Part shown: positions 56,117 to 64,000 of the stretch, one piece after another | How the letters are laid out: each line of letters begins with the position of its first letter | Numbering within the stretch: the first letter of the stretch is position 1 | Assembly (NCBI GenBank): GCA_964628235.1 | Contig: CAZVLU010000013.1 | Coordinates: forward strand, 1-64,000 | Reading direction: 5' to 3' | DNA from: CAMAVH01 sp964628235 | GTDB taxonomy: Bacteria; Pseudomonadota; Alphaproteobacteria; SMXQ01 | DNA: 64,000 bases | The notes under the pieces: model-generated | Told to the model about the DNA's origin: nothing | The model's input: the letters and a program-made list of their open reading frames with translations, nothing else | Database searches by the model: none | Made by a program: the position numbers and the translations under genes

Positions 56117-58036
56117 TTAGCTTAGGTTATCGAGCACTTCGCGCACGCGATTACCTAACTGGGCGCGCCGATAAGGCTTGTTCAGCACGGCGAGGCCGGA
56201 CATGACCTGCCCATGAGCTTCCAGGCTTTCCAGCGCGTAACCCGATGTCAAAAGCACCTTGATTTTCGGGCGCATTTTGAGCGCTTGATCGGCTAAATCC
56301 CAGCCGCTGATGCCCCCCGGCATCACCACATCGGTAAAGAGAAGGTCAATCGGCATGTCCTTCGACAGCTTGTCGAGTGCTTCCCGGCCGTCTGCGGCAG
56401 ACAACACCCGATAGCCGAGCGCGCCGAGCGATGAGACGGCATAGGCGCGCACGAACGGATCGTCTTCGACAACCAGCACCGTCTCGCTGCCTTTGAAGGC
56501 TGCCACGGTTTGGTCGGGGGACGCTTCCAAGTCATCGCTGCCGCCTGAAGCCGCGGGGAGATAGAGCCGGATCGTGGTGCCGAGGCCCGGCTCGCTGTAG
56601 ATCGAGACATGGCCGTTCGACTGTTTGACGAAGCCATAGACCATCGAAAGGCCGAGGCCGCTGCCTTTACCGACCTCCTTCGTTGTAAAGAAGGGTTCGA
56701 ACACGCGGGCTTTGACTTCGGGAGTCATCCCGGTGCCGCTATCGGTGATGGAGAGCATGACATAGCGGCCGGGCGGCACTTCGGGATGCAAGCCCTGATA
56801 GCGCGAATCCAAAGTCATGTTCTGGGTGGCGATCATCAAGCTGCCGCCGCTCGGCATGGCGTCCTGCGAATTTAAAGAAAGATTCAGCAGCGCCGATTCG
56901 AGCTGTCCCGGATCGGCGAAGGCCGCCCACAGGCCGTCTTCGGTATTGACACCTATAGCGATGTCCTCGCGCAACGTGCGGCGGAGCAATTCCTTCATCC
57001 GGATGACGAGACGACCGCAATCAATATTGGTCGGCTGCAACGTCTGCCGGCGGCTGAAAGCGAGCAAACGCTGGGTCAATTCGCCGCCGCGCTCGGCCGC
57101 CGACATGACCGAATTGACCAAGGCCTCGAGATCGGGGCGCGCCTTCAGGCTGTCGGCCAGCACCTCGGAATTGCCGAGGATCACGGTGAGCAAATTGTTG
57201 AAGTCGTGCGCGATCCCGCCGGACAATTGGCCGACCGCTTCCATCTTCTGCGCTTGGATCAATTGCTCTTCGGCGCGCTTGCGGTCGGTCAGATCGCGGA
57301 TGACGCCGACATAGCTCGACTGGCCGCCGAGCTTGCATTCGCCGACCGAGAGATCCATCGGAAAGGTCGTGCCGTCCTTACGCCGGCCCGTCACCTCACG
57401 GCCGATGCCGATGATCTTACGCTCGCCGGTGCGATGGTAATTGTCGAGATAGCCGTCATGCTCGGCGCGGAACGGCTCGGGCATCAGCATCTTGACGTTC
57501 TCGCCGACGACTTCCTCGGCGTCGTAGCCGAACAGCTTGACGCAAGCCGGATTGAACATCGAAATATTGCCGCGCGTGTCGATCAGGATCACGCCATCCA
57601 CTGTGGTATCGAGCACCGTGCGCAGACGCGTGGCACTTTCGAGAATGACGCGCTCGGAATCTTTGCGCTGCGTCAGATCGTGAATCACGCCGACGAAGAT
57701 CGGGCCGCCGTCCTGCGCGACTTCGCCGACCGAAAGGTCCATCGGAAAGGTCGTGCCGTCCTTGCGCCGGCCGATCACTTCGCGACCGATGCCGATGATC
57801 TTGCGTTCGCCGGTGCGCCGGTAATTGTCGAGATAGCCGTCATGCTCGGCGCGGAACGGCTCGGGCATCAACATCTTGACGTTCTGGCCGATGACTTCCT
57901 CGGCCGTATATCCGAAAAGCTTTTCGCAAGCCGGGTTGAAACGCGATACCTGCCCGCGCCCGTCGATGAGGATGATGCCATCGACCACAGTGTCGAGGAC
58001 GACCTCGAGACTGGTTTCGTCTTTGTCTCCCGCCAT
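56117..58036 (-). CDS. Hybrid sensor histidine kinase with duplicated PAS domain and receiver
   Basis: This 639-residue cytoplasmic kinase has no membrane segment. PAS 1 (about 10-125) and PAS 2 (about 138-253) are near copies offset by exactly 128 residues. The dimerisation/phosphoacceptor helix follows with H277 in LSGGIAHDFNNLL, then an HATPase domain (ADPGQLESALLNLSLNSQDAM, SITDSGTGM, GKGSGLGLSMVYGFVKQSNG), and a C-terminal receiver with the phospho-accepting D569 in LLFTDVVMPGG and K in LNKPYRR. The architecture resembles soluble FixL-like hybrid kinases, but I see no convincing heme-binding FixL signature. No separate response regulator is adjacent; the signal is unknown. Confidence 0.93.
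   Translation of the reverse strand: MAGDKDETSLEVVLDTVVDGIILIDGRGQVSRFNPACEKLFGYTAEEVIGQNVKMLMPEPFRAEHDGYLDNYRRTGERKIIGIGREVIGRRKDGTTFPMDLSVGEVAQDGGPIFVGVIHDLTQRKDSERVILESATRLRTVLDTTVDGVILIDTRGNISMFNPACVKLFGYDAEEVVGENVKMLMPEPFRAEHDGYLDNYHRTGERKIIGIGREVTGRRKDGTTFPMDLSVGECKLGGQSSYVGVIRDLTDRKRAEEQLIQAQKMEAVGQLSGGIAHDFNNLLTVILGNSEVLADSLKARPDLEALVNSVMSAAERGGELTQRLLAFSRRQTLQPTNIDCGRLVIRMKELLRRTLREDIAIGVNTEDGLWAAFADPGQLESALLNLSLNSQDAMPSGGSLMIATQNMTLDSRYQGLHPEVPPGRYVMLSITDSGTGMTPEVKARVFEPFFTTKEVGKGSGLGLSMVYGFVKQSNGHVSIYSEPGLGTTIRLYLPAASGGSDDLEASPDQTVAAFKGSETVLVVEDDPFVRAYAVSSLGALGYRVLSAADGREALDKLSKDMPIDLLFTDVVMPGGISGWDLADQALKMRPKIKVLLTSGYALESLEAHGQVMSGLAVLNKPYRRAQLGNRVREVLDNLS
57290..57985 (-). repeat. 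Tandem duplication of a PAS-coding unit (384 bp period)
   Basis: The DNA encoding the two PAS domains is a direct repeat with a period of 384 bp (for example 57343-57500 against 57727-57884). Long runs are identical, such as the segment encoding LMPEPFRAEHDGYLDNY in both copies. Identity falls off at the edges and at scattered third positions, which suggests a fairly recent in-frame duplication. Confidence 0.88.
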
Positions 58037-58200
58037 GATTCCCCCAATACGGCACTGATGCTTTGCGCATGCTTCGTGTGCCTTGCCACAGCGCGAGCAT
58101 CCGATCTTATAGCAAGACAGGATGGCGCTATAGAGGGCGCTCGCAAGATATCCCTACGTATCGGTACGCAGAAAACCTCTTTATAGTCAGAGGCTTATAT

Positions 58201-61200
58201 TTAGACCGAGAAGTATTTCGCTTGCGGATGATGCACCACGATCGCCGATGTCGATTGCTCGGGATCGAGCATGTCGCCGTCGGTCATCGTGATGCCGAGC
58301 CGCTCGGCGCCGAGCAGGCCGATCAACTGATGCTGGTCGGCGAGGTTCGGGCAAGCCGGATAGCCGAACGAATAGCGCGAGCCGCGATAGGCCTGCGACA
58401 GCAGCTTGTCCATGTCGCGGTCGTCCTCGCCGGCGAAGCCCAATTCAGCGCGGATGCGCGTGTGGACATATTCGGCCAAGGCTTCGGTCATTTCGATGCC
58501 AAGGCCATGCAGATAGAGATAATCCTGATAGCGGTCCTGGGCGAACCACTGGCGCGCGACCTCCGAGGCGTTGTCGCCTTGCGTGACGACTTGCAAGCCG
58601 ATGACATCGCGTTCATTGGCCGACACGTCGCGGAAGAAGTCGGCGATGCACAGGCCGCCCGGCTTGTTCTGACGGGGAAAGACGAAGCGCGTCGCTTCGG
58701 TCTGGCCGTCCTCGTTGAACAGGATGACGCTGTTGCCTTCGGACGCGCATTTCCAAAAGCCGTAGGCGGCCTTCGGCTGCAGGATGCTCTCGTCTTCGCA
58801 CTGCTTGAGCAAGCGCGTCATGATCGGGCGCAGCTCTTTGCGCGCCCAAGCCATATATTGCTCGAGCGTGCGGCCATCCTTGCGATAGCCCCAGTGGAAT
58901 TGATAGAGCATGCGCTCGTTCAAATAGGTCACGAGATTGCGCAACGGCACCTGCTCGATCAGGCGCGCGCCCCAGAACGGCGGCGTCGGCACGTCGACGC
59001 CTTTCAGCAACTCGGCCTTGTGGAGCTTGATCTCTTCGTAATCGACCGGGCGCAGGATGCTGGCTTCGTCGAAGCCTTCGGCATCGCTCTTGGGCCGCTC
59101 GCCGTCAACGGTTGGCACCACGCGCATGGCGGCGCGGCGCGTGTTCTTCGGCTTGGCGGCGGTCTTGGCAGCCGCCGTCTCGACGAACGTATCGAACGTC
59201 TTGGTGACGATCTTATCCATCAGGCCGAGCCCGTCGAAGGCGTCGCGCGCATAGGCGACCCGCTTGCCGCCGTAGGCCGCGAGGCAATCCTGCTCGACAT
59301 ATTGGCGCGTCAAAGCGGCGCCGCCGAGCATGACGGGGATGTCTAGGCCCTGGCGCTGCATTTCCTCGAGGTTTTCGCGCATCACCACGGTCGACTTCAC
59401 CAGCAGGCCGGACATGCCGATGGCGTCGGCCTTGTTCTGGTTGGCCGCCTCGATGATGTTGCCGACCGGCTGCTTGATGCCGAGATTGATGACCTTGTAG
59501 CCGTTGTTGGTCAGGATGATGTCGACCAGGTTCTTGCCGATGTCATGCACGTCGCCCTTCACCGTGGCGAGCACGATGACGCCCTTCTCCTGGCCTTCGA
59601 CGCGCTCCATATGCGGCTCGAGCCAGGCCACCGCCGCCTTCATCGTCTCGGCCGATTGCAGCACGAACGGAAGCTGCATCTTGCCCGAGCCGAACAGCTC
59701 GCCGACGACTTTCATGCCGTCGAGCAGGAAGACGTTGATGATGTCGAGCGGCTTGTGCGTCTTCATCGCCTCGGCGAGGTCGACGTCGATGCCCTTGCGC
59801 TCGCCATCGATGATGCGCTGCTTGAGGCGCTCCTCGGGCTTCTCCGAACGCACCACGACGGCCTTCTTTTCCTGGTCGCGGTCCTGGAACAGCGCGAGGA
59901 AGGCCTGCAGCGGATCGTAATCTTCGCGGCGGCGATCGAAGATCAGGTCTTCGGCGACGCGCACTTCCTCTTCGGGAATCTTGTGCATCGGCATGATGCG
60001 CGAGAAATGCGCGATGGCCCCGGTCAAGCCGCGTTTGATGGCATGGTCGAGATAGACCGAGTTCAGAACGTGGCGCGCCGCCGGCTTCAAGCCGAACGAG
60101 ATGTTCGACAGGCCGAGGATGATCTGCGCCTCGGGCAATTCCTTGGCGATGCGCTCGATCGCTTCCAGGGTCCAGAGACCCAGCTTGCGGTCGTCCTCGT
60201 TGCCGGTGCAGATCGTGAAGGTCAGCGGATCGATCATCAGGTCGGAGGGCGCCAGGCCGTGCTTGACGCAGGCGAACTCGTGCAGGCGCTTGGCGATGCG
60301 CACCTTGCTGTCGACATCCTTGGCCATGCCGGCCTCTTCGATGGTCAGCGCCACCACCGCCGCGCCGAAGCGCTTGGCCAAGATCATGCGCTTCTCGGCC
60401 GGCTCCTCGCCGTCCTCGAAGTTGATCGAATTGAGGATCGCCTTGCCGCCGTAGAGCTTCAATGAGGCTTCGAGCACCGGCAGCTCGGTCGAATCGATGA
60501 CCAGCGGCGCGGTGACGGAGCCGCGCATGCGGCTGATCACATTGCTCATGTCGGAGACTTCGTCGCGGCCGACGAAAGCGGTGCAAACGTCGAGCGCGTG
60601 CGAGCCTTCCTGCACTTGTTCGCGGCCCATGGCGACGCAACCGTCCCAGTCGCCGGCTTCCTGCAACAGGCGGAATTGCTTGGAGCCGTTGGCGTTGCAA
60701 CGCTCGCCGATGGAGAAATACGCGTTCTCTTGGCGCAGCGGCACCTGGCTATAGAGCGAGGCGACCGACGGCGTCCAGACGACGTCGCGCTTCTTGGGCA
60801 CAGGACGATGCGTGTTGCGGCCGCCTTCGGCGGCGAGCTTGCGCAGCAGCCCGTCGAGCTGAGCGATATGCTCCGGCGTCGTGCCGCAGCAGCCGCCGAT
60901 CATGTTGACGCCATCCTCTTTGAGGAAGCGCTCCATCCATTTCGTCAGTTCGTCGGGCGACAGCGGATAGCGCGTCTTGCCGTCGACCAGTTCGGGCAGG
61001 CCGGCGTTGGGCTGCACGACGACCGCGCCGGTCCAGTTGGCGCCGAGCCAATTGACATGCTCGGCCATCTCGCGCGGGCCGGTGGCGCAATTGAGCCCTA
61101 GCACCGGCACGTCGAGCGCGTTGATGACCGTGGCGGCAGCGGCGATGTCGGCGCCGACCAGCAGCGTGCCGGTGGTTTCGACCGTCACCTGCACGATGAT

Positions 61201-61755
61201 CGGAATGTCCTTGTTCGCCTCGATGCGCGCGCGCTTGGCGCCATTGACGGCCGCCTTGATCTGCAGCGGGTCCTGACAGGTCTCGACCAGGATGACGTCG
61301 CAGCCGCCGGCGATCAGGCCAGCCGACTGCACGGTGAAGGCGTCTTCGAGGCTTTGGTAATCGATATGGCCGAGGCTCGGCAGCTTGGTGCCGGGACCGA
61401 TGTCGCCGAGCACGAAACGCTGGCGGCCATCATGGGCGAATTCGGCGATCACTTCGCGCGCCAGCGTCACCGCGAGCTTGTTGATCTCGAAGGCTTCGTC
61501 TTGCAGGCCGAATTCGCCGAGGGTGATCGGCGAGCCGCCGAAGCTGTTGCTGGTCAGCGCGTCGGAGCCGGCCTTGAGATAGCCGCGATGGATCTGCTTG
61601 ACCAGATCGGGCCGGCTTTTATTGAGGATTTCGGTGCAGTTTTCTTGGCCGAGATAGTCTTTCTCGACGTCGAGATTCATCGCCTGGACGAGCGTGCCGG
61701 TGCCGCCGTCGGCGAGCAGGACATTGCTTTTCAGGAAATCGAGAAAGGCGCTCAT
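58201..61755 (-). CDS. metH: Cobalamin-dependent methionine synthase
   Basis: MetH transfers the methyl group of 5-methyltetrahydrofolate to homocysteine through methylcobalamin. The protein has 1184 residues with all four modules: homocysteine domain (LADGGTGTLVQAMNL; zinc Cys in GLNCATGP and MIGGCCGTTPEH), folate domain (YFSIGERCNANGSKQFRLL), cobalamin domain with H737 in DVHDIGKN, and C-terminal reactivation domain (RYSFGYPACPNLADQHQLIGLL). The start at 61755 overlaps the metF stop (ATGA); the frame stays open upstream to 62388 but that part is a shadow of metF. It is the last gene of the ArsR-metF-metH unit. Confidence 0.97.
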   Translation of the reverse strand: MSAFLDFLKSNVLLADGGTGTLVQAMNLDVEKDYLGQENCTEILNKSRPDLVKQIHRGYLKAGSDALTSNSFGGSPITLGEFGLQDEAFEINKLAVTLAREVIAEFAHDGRQRFVLGDIGPGTKLPSLGHIDYQSLEDAFTVQSAGLIAGGCDVILVETCQDPLQIKAAVNGAKRARIEANKDIPIIVQVTVETTGTLLVGADIAAAATVINALDVPVLGLNCATGPREMAEHVNWLGANWTGAVVVQPNAGLPELVDGKTRYPLSPDELTKWMERFLKEDGVNMIGGCCGTTPEHIAQLDGLLRKLAAEGGRNTHRPVPKKRDVVWTPSVASLYSQVPLRQENAYFSIGERCNANGSKQFRLLQEAGDWDGCVAMGREQVQEGSHALDVCTAFVGRDEVSDMSNVISRMRGSVTAPLVIDSTELPVLEASLKLYGGKAILNSINFEDGEEPAEKRMILAKRFGAAVVALTIEEAGMAKDVDSKVRIAKRLHEFACVKHGLAPSDLMIDPLTFTICTGNEDDRKLGLWTLEAIERIAKELPEAQIILGLSNISFGLKPAARHVLNSVYLDHAIKRGLTGAIAHFSRIMPMHKIPEEEVRVAEDLIFDRRREDYDPLQAFLALFQDRDQEKKAVVVRSEKPEERLKQRIIDGERKGIDVDLAEAMKTHKPLDIINVFLLDGMKVVGELFGSGKMQLPFVLQSAETMKAAVAWLEPHMERVEGQEKGVIVLATVKGDVHDIGKNLVDIILTNNGYKVINLGIKQPVGNIIEAANQNKADAIGMSGLLVKSTVVMRENLEEMQRQGLDIPVMLGGAALTRQYVEQDCLAAYGGKRVAYARDAFDGLGLMDKIVTKTFDTFVETAAAKTAAKPKNTRRAAMRVVPTVDGERPKSDAEGFDEASILRPVDYEEIKLHKAELLKGVDVPTPPFWGARLIEQVPLRNLVTYLNERMLYQFHWGYRKDGRTLEQYMAWARKELRPIMTRLLKQCEDESILQPKAAYGFWKCASEGNSVILFNEDGQTEATRFVFPRQNKPGGLCIADFFRDVSANERDVIGLQVVTQGDNASEVARQWFAQDRYQDYLYLHGLGIEMTEALAEYVHTRIRAELGFAGEDDRDMDKLLSQAYRGSRYSFGYPACPNLADQHQLIGLLGAERLGITMTDGDMLDPEQSTSAIVVHHPQAKYFSV

Positions 61756-62678
61756 AGGCTGGCTCCGACCTTGATTGCCGCTGCGCCGGCGGCGGGCCGC
61801 AGGCCCAGGATATGGCAGATCGCGTAAACGAGATCGGCACGGTTCAAGGTGTAGAAATGGAATTCCTTCACGCCGGCCTTTTCCAAGGCGAGACACTGGC
61901 GCGCCGCGACGGTGGCCGCCACCAGCTTGCGCGTCTCGGGGTCTTCGTCGAGGTCTTCGAACAGCCCCGCCAGCCAGCGCGGCACATCCGTGCCGCAAGC
62001 TTTGCTGAACTTCACCACCTGGGCGAAGTTCGTCACCGGCAGGATGCCCGGCACGATCGGCACGGTGATGCCGGCCTTCTGCGCCTTCTCGATAAACCGC
62101 AGATACACCGCCGGATCGAAGAAATATTGCGTGATGGCGCGCGTCGCCCCGGCGTCGATCTTCTTCTTGAGATTGTCGAGATCGTCCGCGGCGTTCGTCG
62201 CCGTCGGATGCATCTCCGGATAAGCGGCGACGGAAATCTCGAAGTCGGCGACCTTCTTCAGGCCCGCCACCAGATCGGCGGCATAGGCATAGCCGCCCGG
62301 ATGCGGGCTGTAAGACGCGAAGGAACCATCGGCCGCCGGGGCCGGATCGCCGCGCAGCGCCACGATATGGCGCACGCCAGCCGCCCAATATTGCCGCGCC
62401 ACCTCGTCGACCTCGGCGCGCGTCGCGCCGACGCAGGTGAGATGAGCCGCCGGCTCAAGGCTGGTTTCAGCGCGCAAGCGCGCCACGGTGGCGTGGGTCC
62501 GCTCGCGCGTCGAGCCGCCGGCGCCGTAGGTGACGGAAACGAAGCGCGGCGCGATCGGCTCCAATCGGCGCACGGCCTGCCAGAGGCTCTCTTCCATCTT
62601 CTCCGTCTTGGGCGGGAAGAACTCGAAGGAAACCTGCAAACCGGAAGGGTCGGCGACGACGCCGAGGGGATCGCTCAC
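61752..62678 (-). CDS. metF: 5,10-Methylenetetrahydrofolate reductase
   Basis: MetF is the flavoprotein that makes 5-methyltetrahydrofolate, the methyl donor for MetH. The protein has 308 residues, normal for the family. Motifs: VSFEFFPPKTEKMEESLW at the N-terminus with the catalytic Glu, FVSVTYGAGGSTRERT, HLTCVGATRAEVDE, IVALRGDPA, and AAYPEMHP and GATRAITQYFFDP in the second half. It lies 49 bp after the ArsR-methyltransferase gene and overlaps the metH start by 4 bp, so the two enzymes of the same pathway are coupled. Confidence 0.96.
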   Translation of the reverse strand: MSDPLGVVADPSGLQVSFEFFPPKTEKMEESLWQAVRRLEPIAPRFVSVTYGAGGSTRERTHATVARLRAETSLEPAAHLTCVGATRAEVDEVARQYWAAGVRHIVALRGDPAPAADGSFASYSPHPGGYAYAADLVAGLKKVADFEISVAAYPEMHPTATNAADDLDNLKKKIDAGATRAITQYFFDPAVYLRFIEKAQKAGITVPIVPGILPVTNFAQVVKFSKACGTDVPRWLAGLFEDLDEDPETRKLVAATVAARQCLALEKAGVKEFHFYTLNRADLVYAICHILGLRPAAGAAAIKVGASL

Positions 62679-62727
62679 GAAACTGTCCTCATGATTGACG
62701 GCGCTGCGGTCCGACGATGGAGCGCCT

Positions 62728-63708
62728 TTATGCCGTGACGGCGCGCGGTGCGGCTGCCGCTACATCGCGCGCATCGGCGGCGCGATCGGCCGCCCAGAGC
62801 ACGACAGTGAGCGGGTCGCCCGCCAAGCGCACGGGGGCGGCAGGCTTGAGGCCCGCCGCCTTGAACCAACCGCCGATTTCGGCGTCCGAGAAGCCCAAGC
62901 GGCGGTGGGCATGCTCGTCGCGCATGAATTCCTGCTGATGGGGCGCGAAATCGACCACGATCAGCCGGCCGCCCGGGCGCAAGGCGCGCGCCGCCTCGGC
63001 GATGGCGGCAGCGGGATCGGCGGCGTAATGCAGCACCTGATGGACCGTCACCACATCGAACGACTGCGACGGGACCGGCAGCATGTACATGTCGCCGTGG
63101 CGCACCTGGCATTGGCGCAGGCCGGCCGCGTCGAGATTGGCGCGCGCCAGGGCGAGCATTTCGCGCGACGCATCGATGCCGACGGCTTGGTCCGCCCGCG
63201 GTCCGAGCATGGTCAATATCTTGCCGGTACCGGTGCCGATATCGAGAATCTCGCCGAGTCCGTCTTTGGGTAGCAAACTGAGCAACGCCTTGGCGACCTC
63301 GTCGTCATGGGCGTACATCTCGCGAATCTTGTCCCATTGGGCGGCATTTTTGCTGAAATAGCTCGCCGCCGTCTCGGCCCGGCTGTCCTTGATCGACTTG
63401 AGACGCTCATTGTCGAGCCCCAGCAAGCCGTCATCTTCCGGCATCATTTCGATCAATTTGCGCGCCAAGCCGGCGGCATCGCCCTGCGCCAGGCGGTAAA
63501 ACGCCCAAGTGCCCTCGCGGAAACGGTCCAAAAGCCCGGCCTCGACCATCAGCTTAAGGTGGCGGGAGACGCGCGGTTGGCTCTGCCCGAGGATCTGGGT
63601 AAGCTCCGTGACCGTCAACTCGCCCTGGGCGCACAGCGCCAAAAGTCGCAGCCGCGTAGGTTCGGCGGCAGCCCTTAGCTTATCGAGATAATCGTCCATC
63701 GTGCTCAT
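62728..63708 (-). CDS. ArsR-family regulator fused to SAM-dependent methyltransferase domain
   Basis: This 326-residue protein joins an N-terminal winged-helix ArsR domain (residues 1-90: AAEPTRLRLLALCAQGELTVTELTQILGQSQPRVSRHLKLMVEAGLL) to a class I methyltransferase fold (about 115-310: EILDIGTGTGKILTML with the SAM loop at 156-162, VRHGDMYMLP, VVTVHQVLHYAADPAAAIAEAARALRPGG). No metal-binding Cys pair is seen in the HTH. As the first gene of a unit with metF and metH it is probably a sensor of S-adenosylmethionine or S-adenosylhomocysteine controlling the methionine cycle, like the SahR-type ArsR regulators described in proteobacteria. It could also have methyltransferase activity. Confidence 0.9.
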   Translation of the reverse strand: MSTMDDYLDKLRAAAEPTRLRLLALCAQGELTVTELTQILGQSQPRVSRHLKLMVEAGLLDRFREGTWAFYRLAQGDAAGLARKLIEMMPEDDGLLGLDNERLKSIKDSRAETAASYFSKNAAQWDKIREMYAHDDEVAKALLSLLPKDGLGEILDIGTGTGKILTMLGPRADQAVGIDASREMLALARANLDAAGLRQCQVRHGDMYMLPVPSQSFDVVTVHQVLHYAADPAAAIAEAARALRPGGRLIVVDFAPHQQEFMRDEHAHRRLGFSDAEIGGWFKAAGLKPAAPVRLAGDPLTVVLWAADRAADARDVAAAAPRAVTA

Positions 63709-64000
63709 AGAGAGGGTGTCACCTTTGCCTGATTGATTAAGATATAATTATATTGTTATGCTCGTTCCAGTGGATTCATGACAGCCATCTGAATGATCTG
63801 CGGCAAAGCCGCAACAGGGGGTAGGAACCGAGTCCAGAGCCATTGATCTTGATAGAGTTTTTACCTTCTCTGTGTTACCTCCAAACCCTAGGGAGGCTCT
63901 TGGAGGCGAGGAGCGCAAAGGCCGGATGTAGGCCGCGTCGCGCAACCAAGTTTTTACCGTCTCCCCGACATAGTGCCGTTCACTGTAATCTCGGGCCTTC
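63709..64000. other. Upstream region of the ArsR-metF-metH unit, atypical composition
   Basis: This 292 bp end segment has no supported gene. Its base composition is clearly lower in GC than the rest, especially 63721-63780 and 63841-63900. It contains a perfect AT palindrome (63742-63753), a small hairpin TGCGGC/GCCGCA near 63799-63812, and the 10 bp word AGTTTTTACC twice (63856 and 63949). A 65-codon minus-strand frame (63748-63945) is open but unsupported. I looked for SAM or SAH riboswitch patterns and could not assemble one. Confidence 0.5.
63742..63753. promoter_or_regulatory. AT palindrome, candidate ArsR-type operator
   Basis: ATATAATTATAT is a perfect 12 bp palindrome located 34 bp upstream of the ArsR-methyltransferase start codon, inside an AT-rich stretch (63731-63760). 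ArsR regulators bind dyads of this size overlapping promoters. It may instead, or also, contain the -10 element. Confidence 0.45.

Noticed and set aside
61756..62388. Upstream extension of the metH frame giving a 1395-residue protein
   Set aside because: The extra 211 residues are Arg/Gly-rich and overlap metF in another frame; the conserved MetH N-terminus starts at 61755 and overlaps the metF stop as ATGA.
63748..63945. 65-codon minus-strand frame upstream of the ArsR gene
   Set aside because: No ribosome binding site, no family I can name, and it covers the presumed promoter; left as an unsupported possibility.
63856..63958. Direct repeat AGTTTTTACC (63856 and 63949) as a possible insertion or iteron
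   Set aside because: Only two 10 bp copies 93 bp apart, no target-site duplication or associated gene; may be chance in AT-richer DNA.
63709..64000. SAM or SAH riboswitch ahead of the methionine-cycle operon
   Set aside because: I looked for the conserved cores on both strands. A GAGGAGCGC stretch at about 63908 on the plus strand is reminiscent of the SAH element but the rest of the consensus is missing and it points away from the operon.

Overview
The window looks like a chromosomal segment of a high-GC alphaproteobacterium, most likely a member of the Hyphomicrobiales (rhizobial relatives). The evidence is the gene order fumC / ribbon-helix-helix / AsmA / DUF4169, rnpB lying directly before the dcw cluster, a long-linker FtsZ followed by lpxC, bamD, recN and ligA, and an ArsR-methyltransferase / metF / metH operon. 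I see no tRNA, rRNA, CRISPR array, insertion sequence or phage gene.

Layout. 1-4600: the 3' end of fumC with a coupled ribbon-helix-helix gene, a large AsmA-type envelope protein on the minus strand, and a small DUF4169 protein. 5250-7600: an orphan TctC-type binding protein with its own terminator, a peptidoglycan amidase, and the RNase P RNA gene starting 6 nt after the amidase stop. 7780-24850: one tightly packed division and wall cluster (mraZ rsmH ftsL ftsI murE murF mraY murD ftsW murG murC murB ddl ftsQ ftsA), mostly with ATGA-type overlaps, preceded by five CCCA boxes spaced exactly 10 bp apart. ftsZ has a separate structured leader and a strong terminator, and lpxC follows. 28000-30430: a small accessory island (cupin, a TctC protein with an extra C-terminal domain, a basic hypothetical) separates lpxC from bamD-recN-ligA. 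35220-41300: aminopeptidase P, a DUF1127-like protein, prmA and uvrD.

41450-51560 is accessory in character: an HtrA-like protein that has lost all three catalytic residues, a LysR regulator divergent from a heme-oxygenase-like diiron-family gene, then an apparent four-gene operon (SDR, M29/NicX-like metalloenzyme, TctC receptor, DapA-like aldolase). This reads as an unassigned catabolic locus and is the best candidate for an undescribed system. A diguanylate cyclase, a pentapeptide-repeat protein and a fourth TctC protein follow. 51650-56110: a TPP riboswitch, thiC, and, only 6 bp after thiC, a glycosyltransferase with rfbD and rfbC. 56110-63710: a hybrid histidine kinase with a recently duplicated PAS domain, then on the minus strand ArsR-methyltransferase, metF and metH, which form a methionine-cycle unit.

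Functions are inferred from motifs and remembered family features; no database search was run. Four TctC proteins occur here without any TctA/TctB membrane gene.
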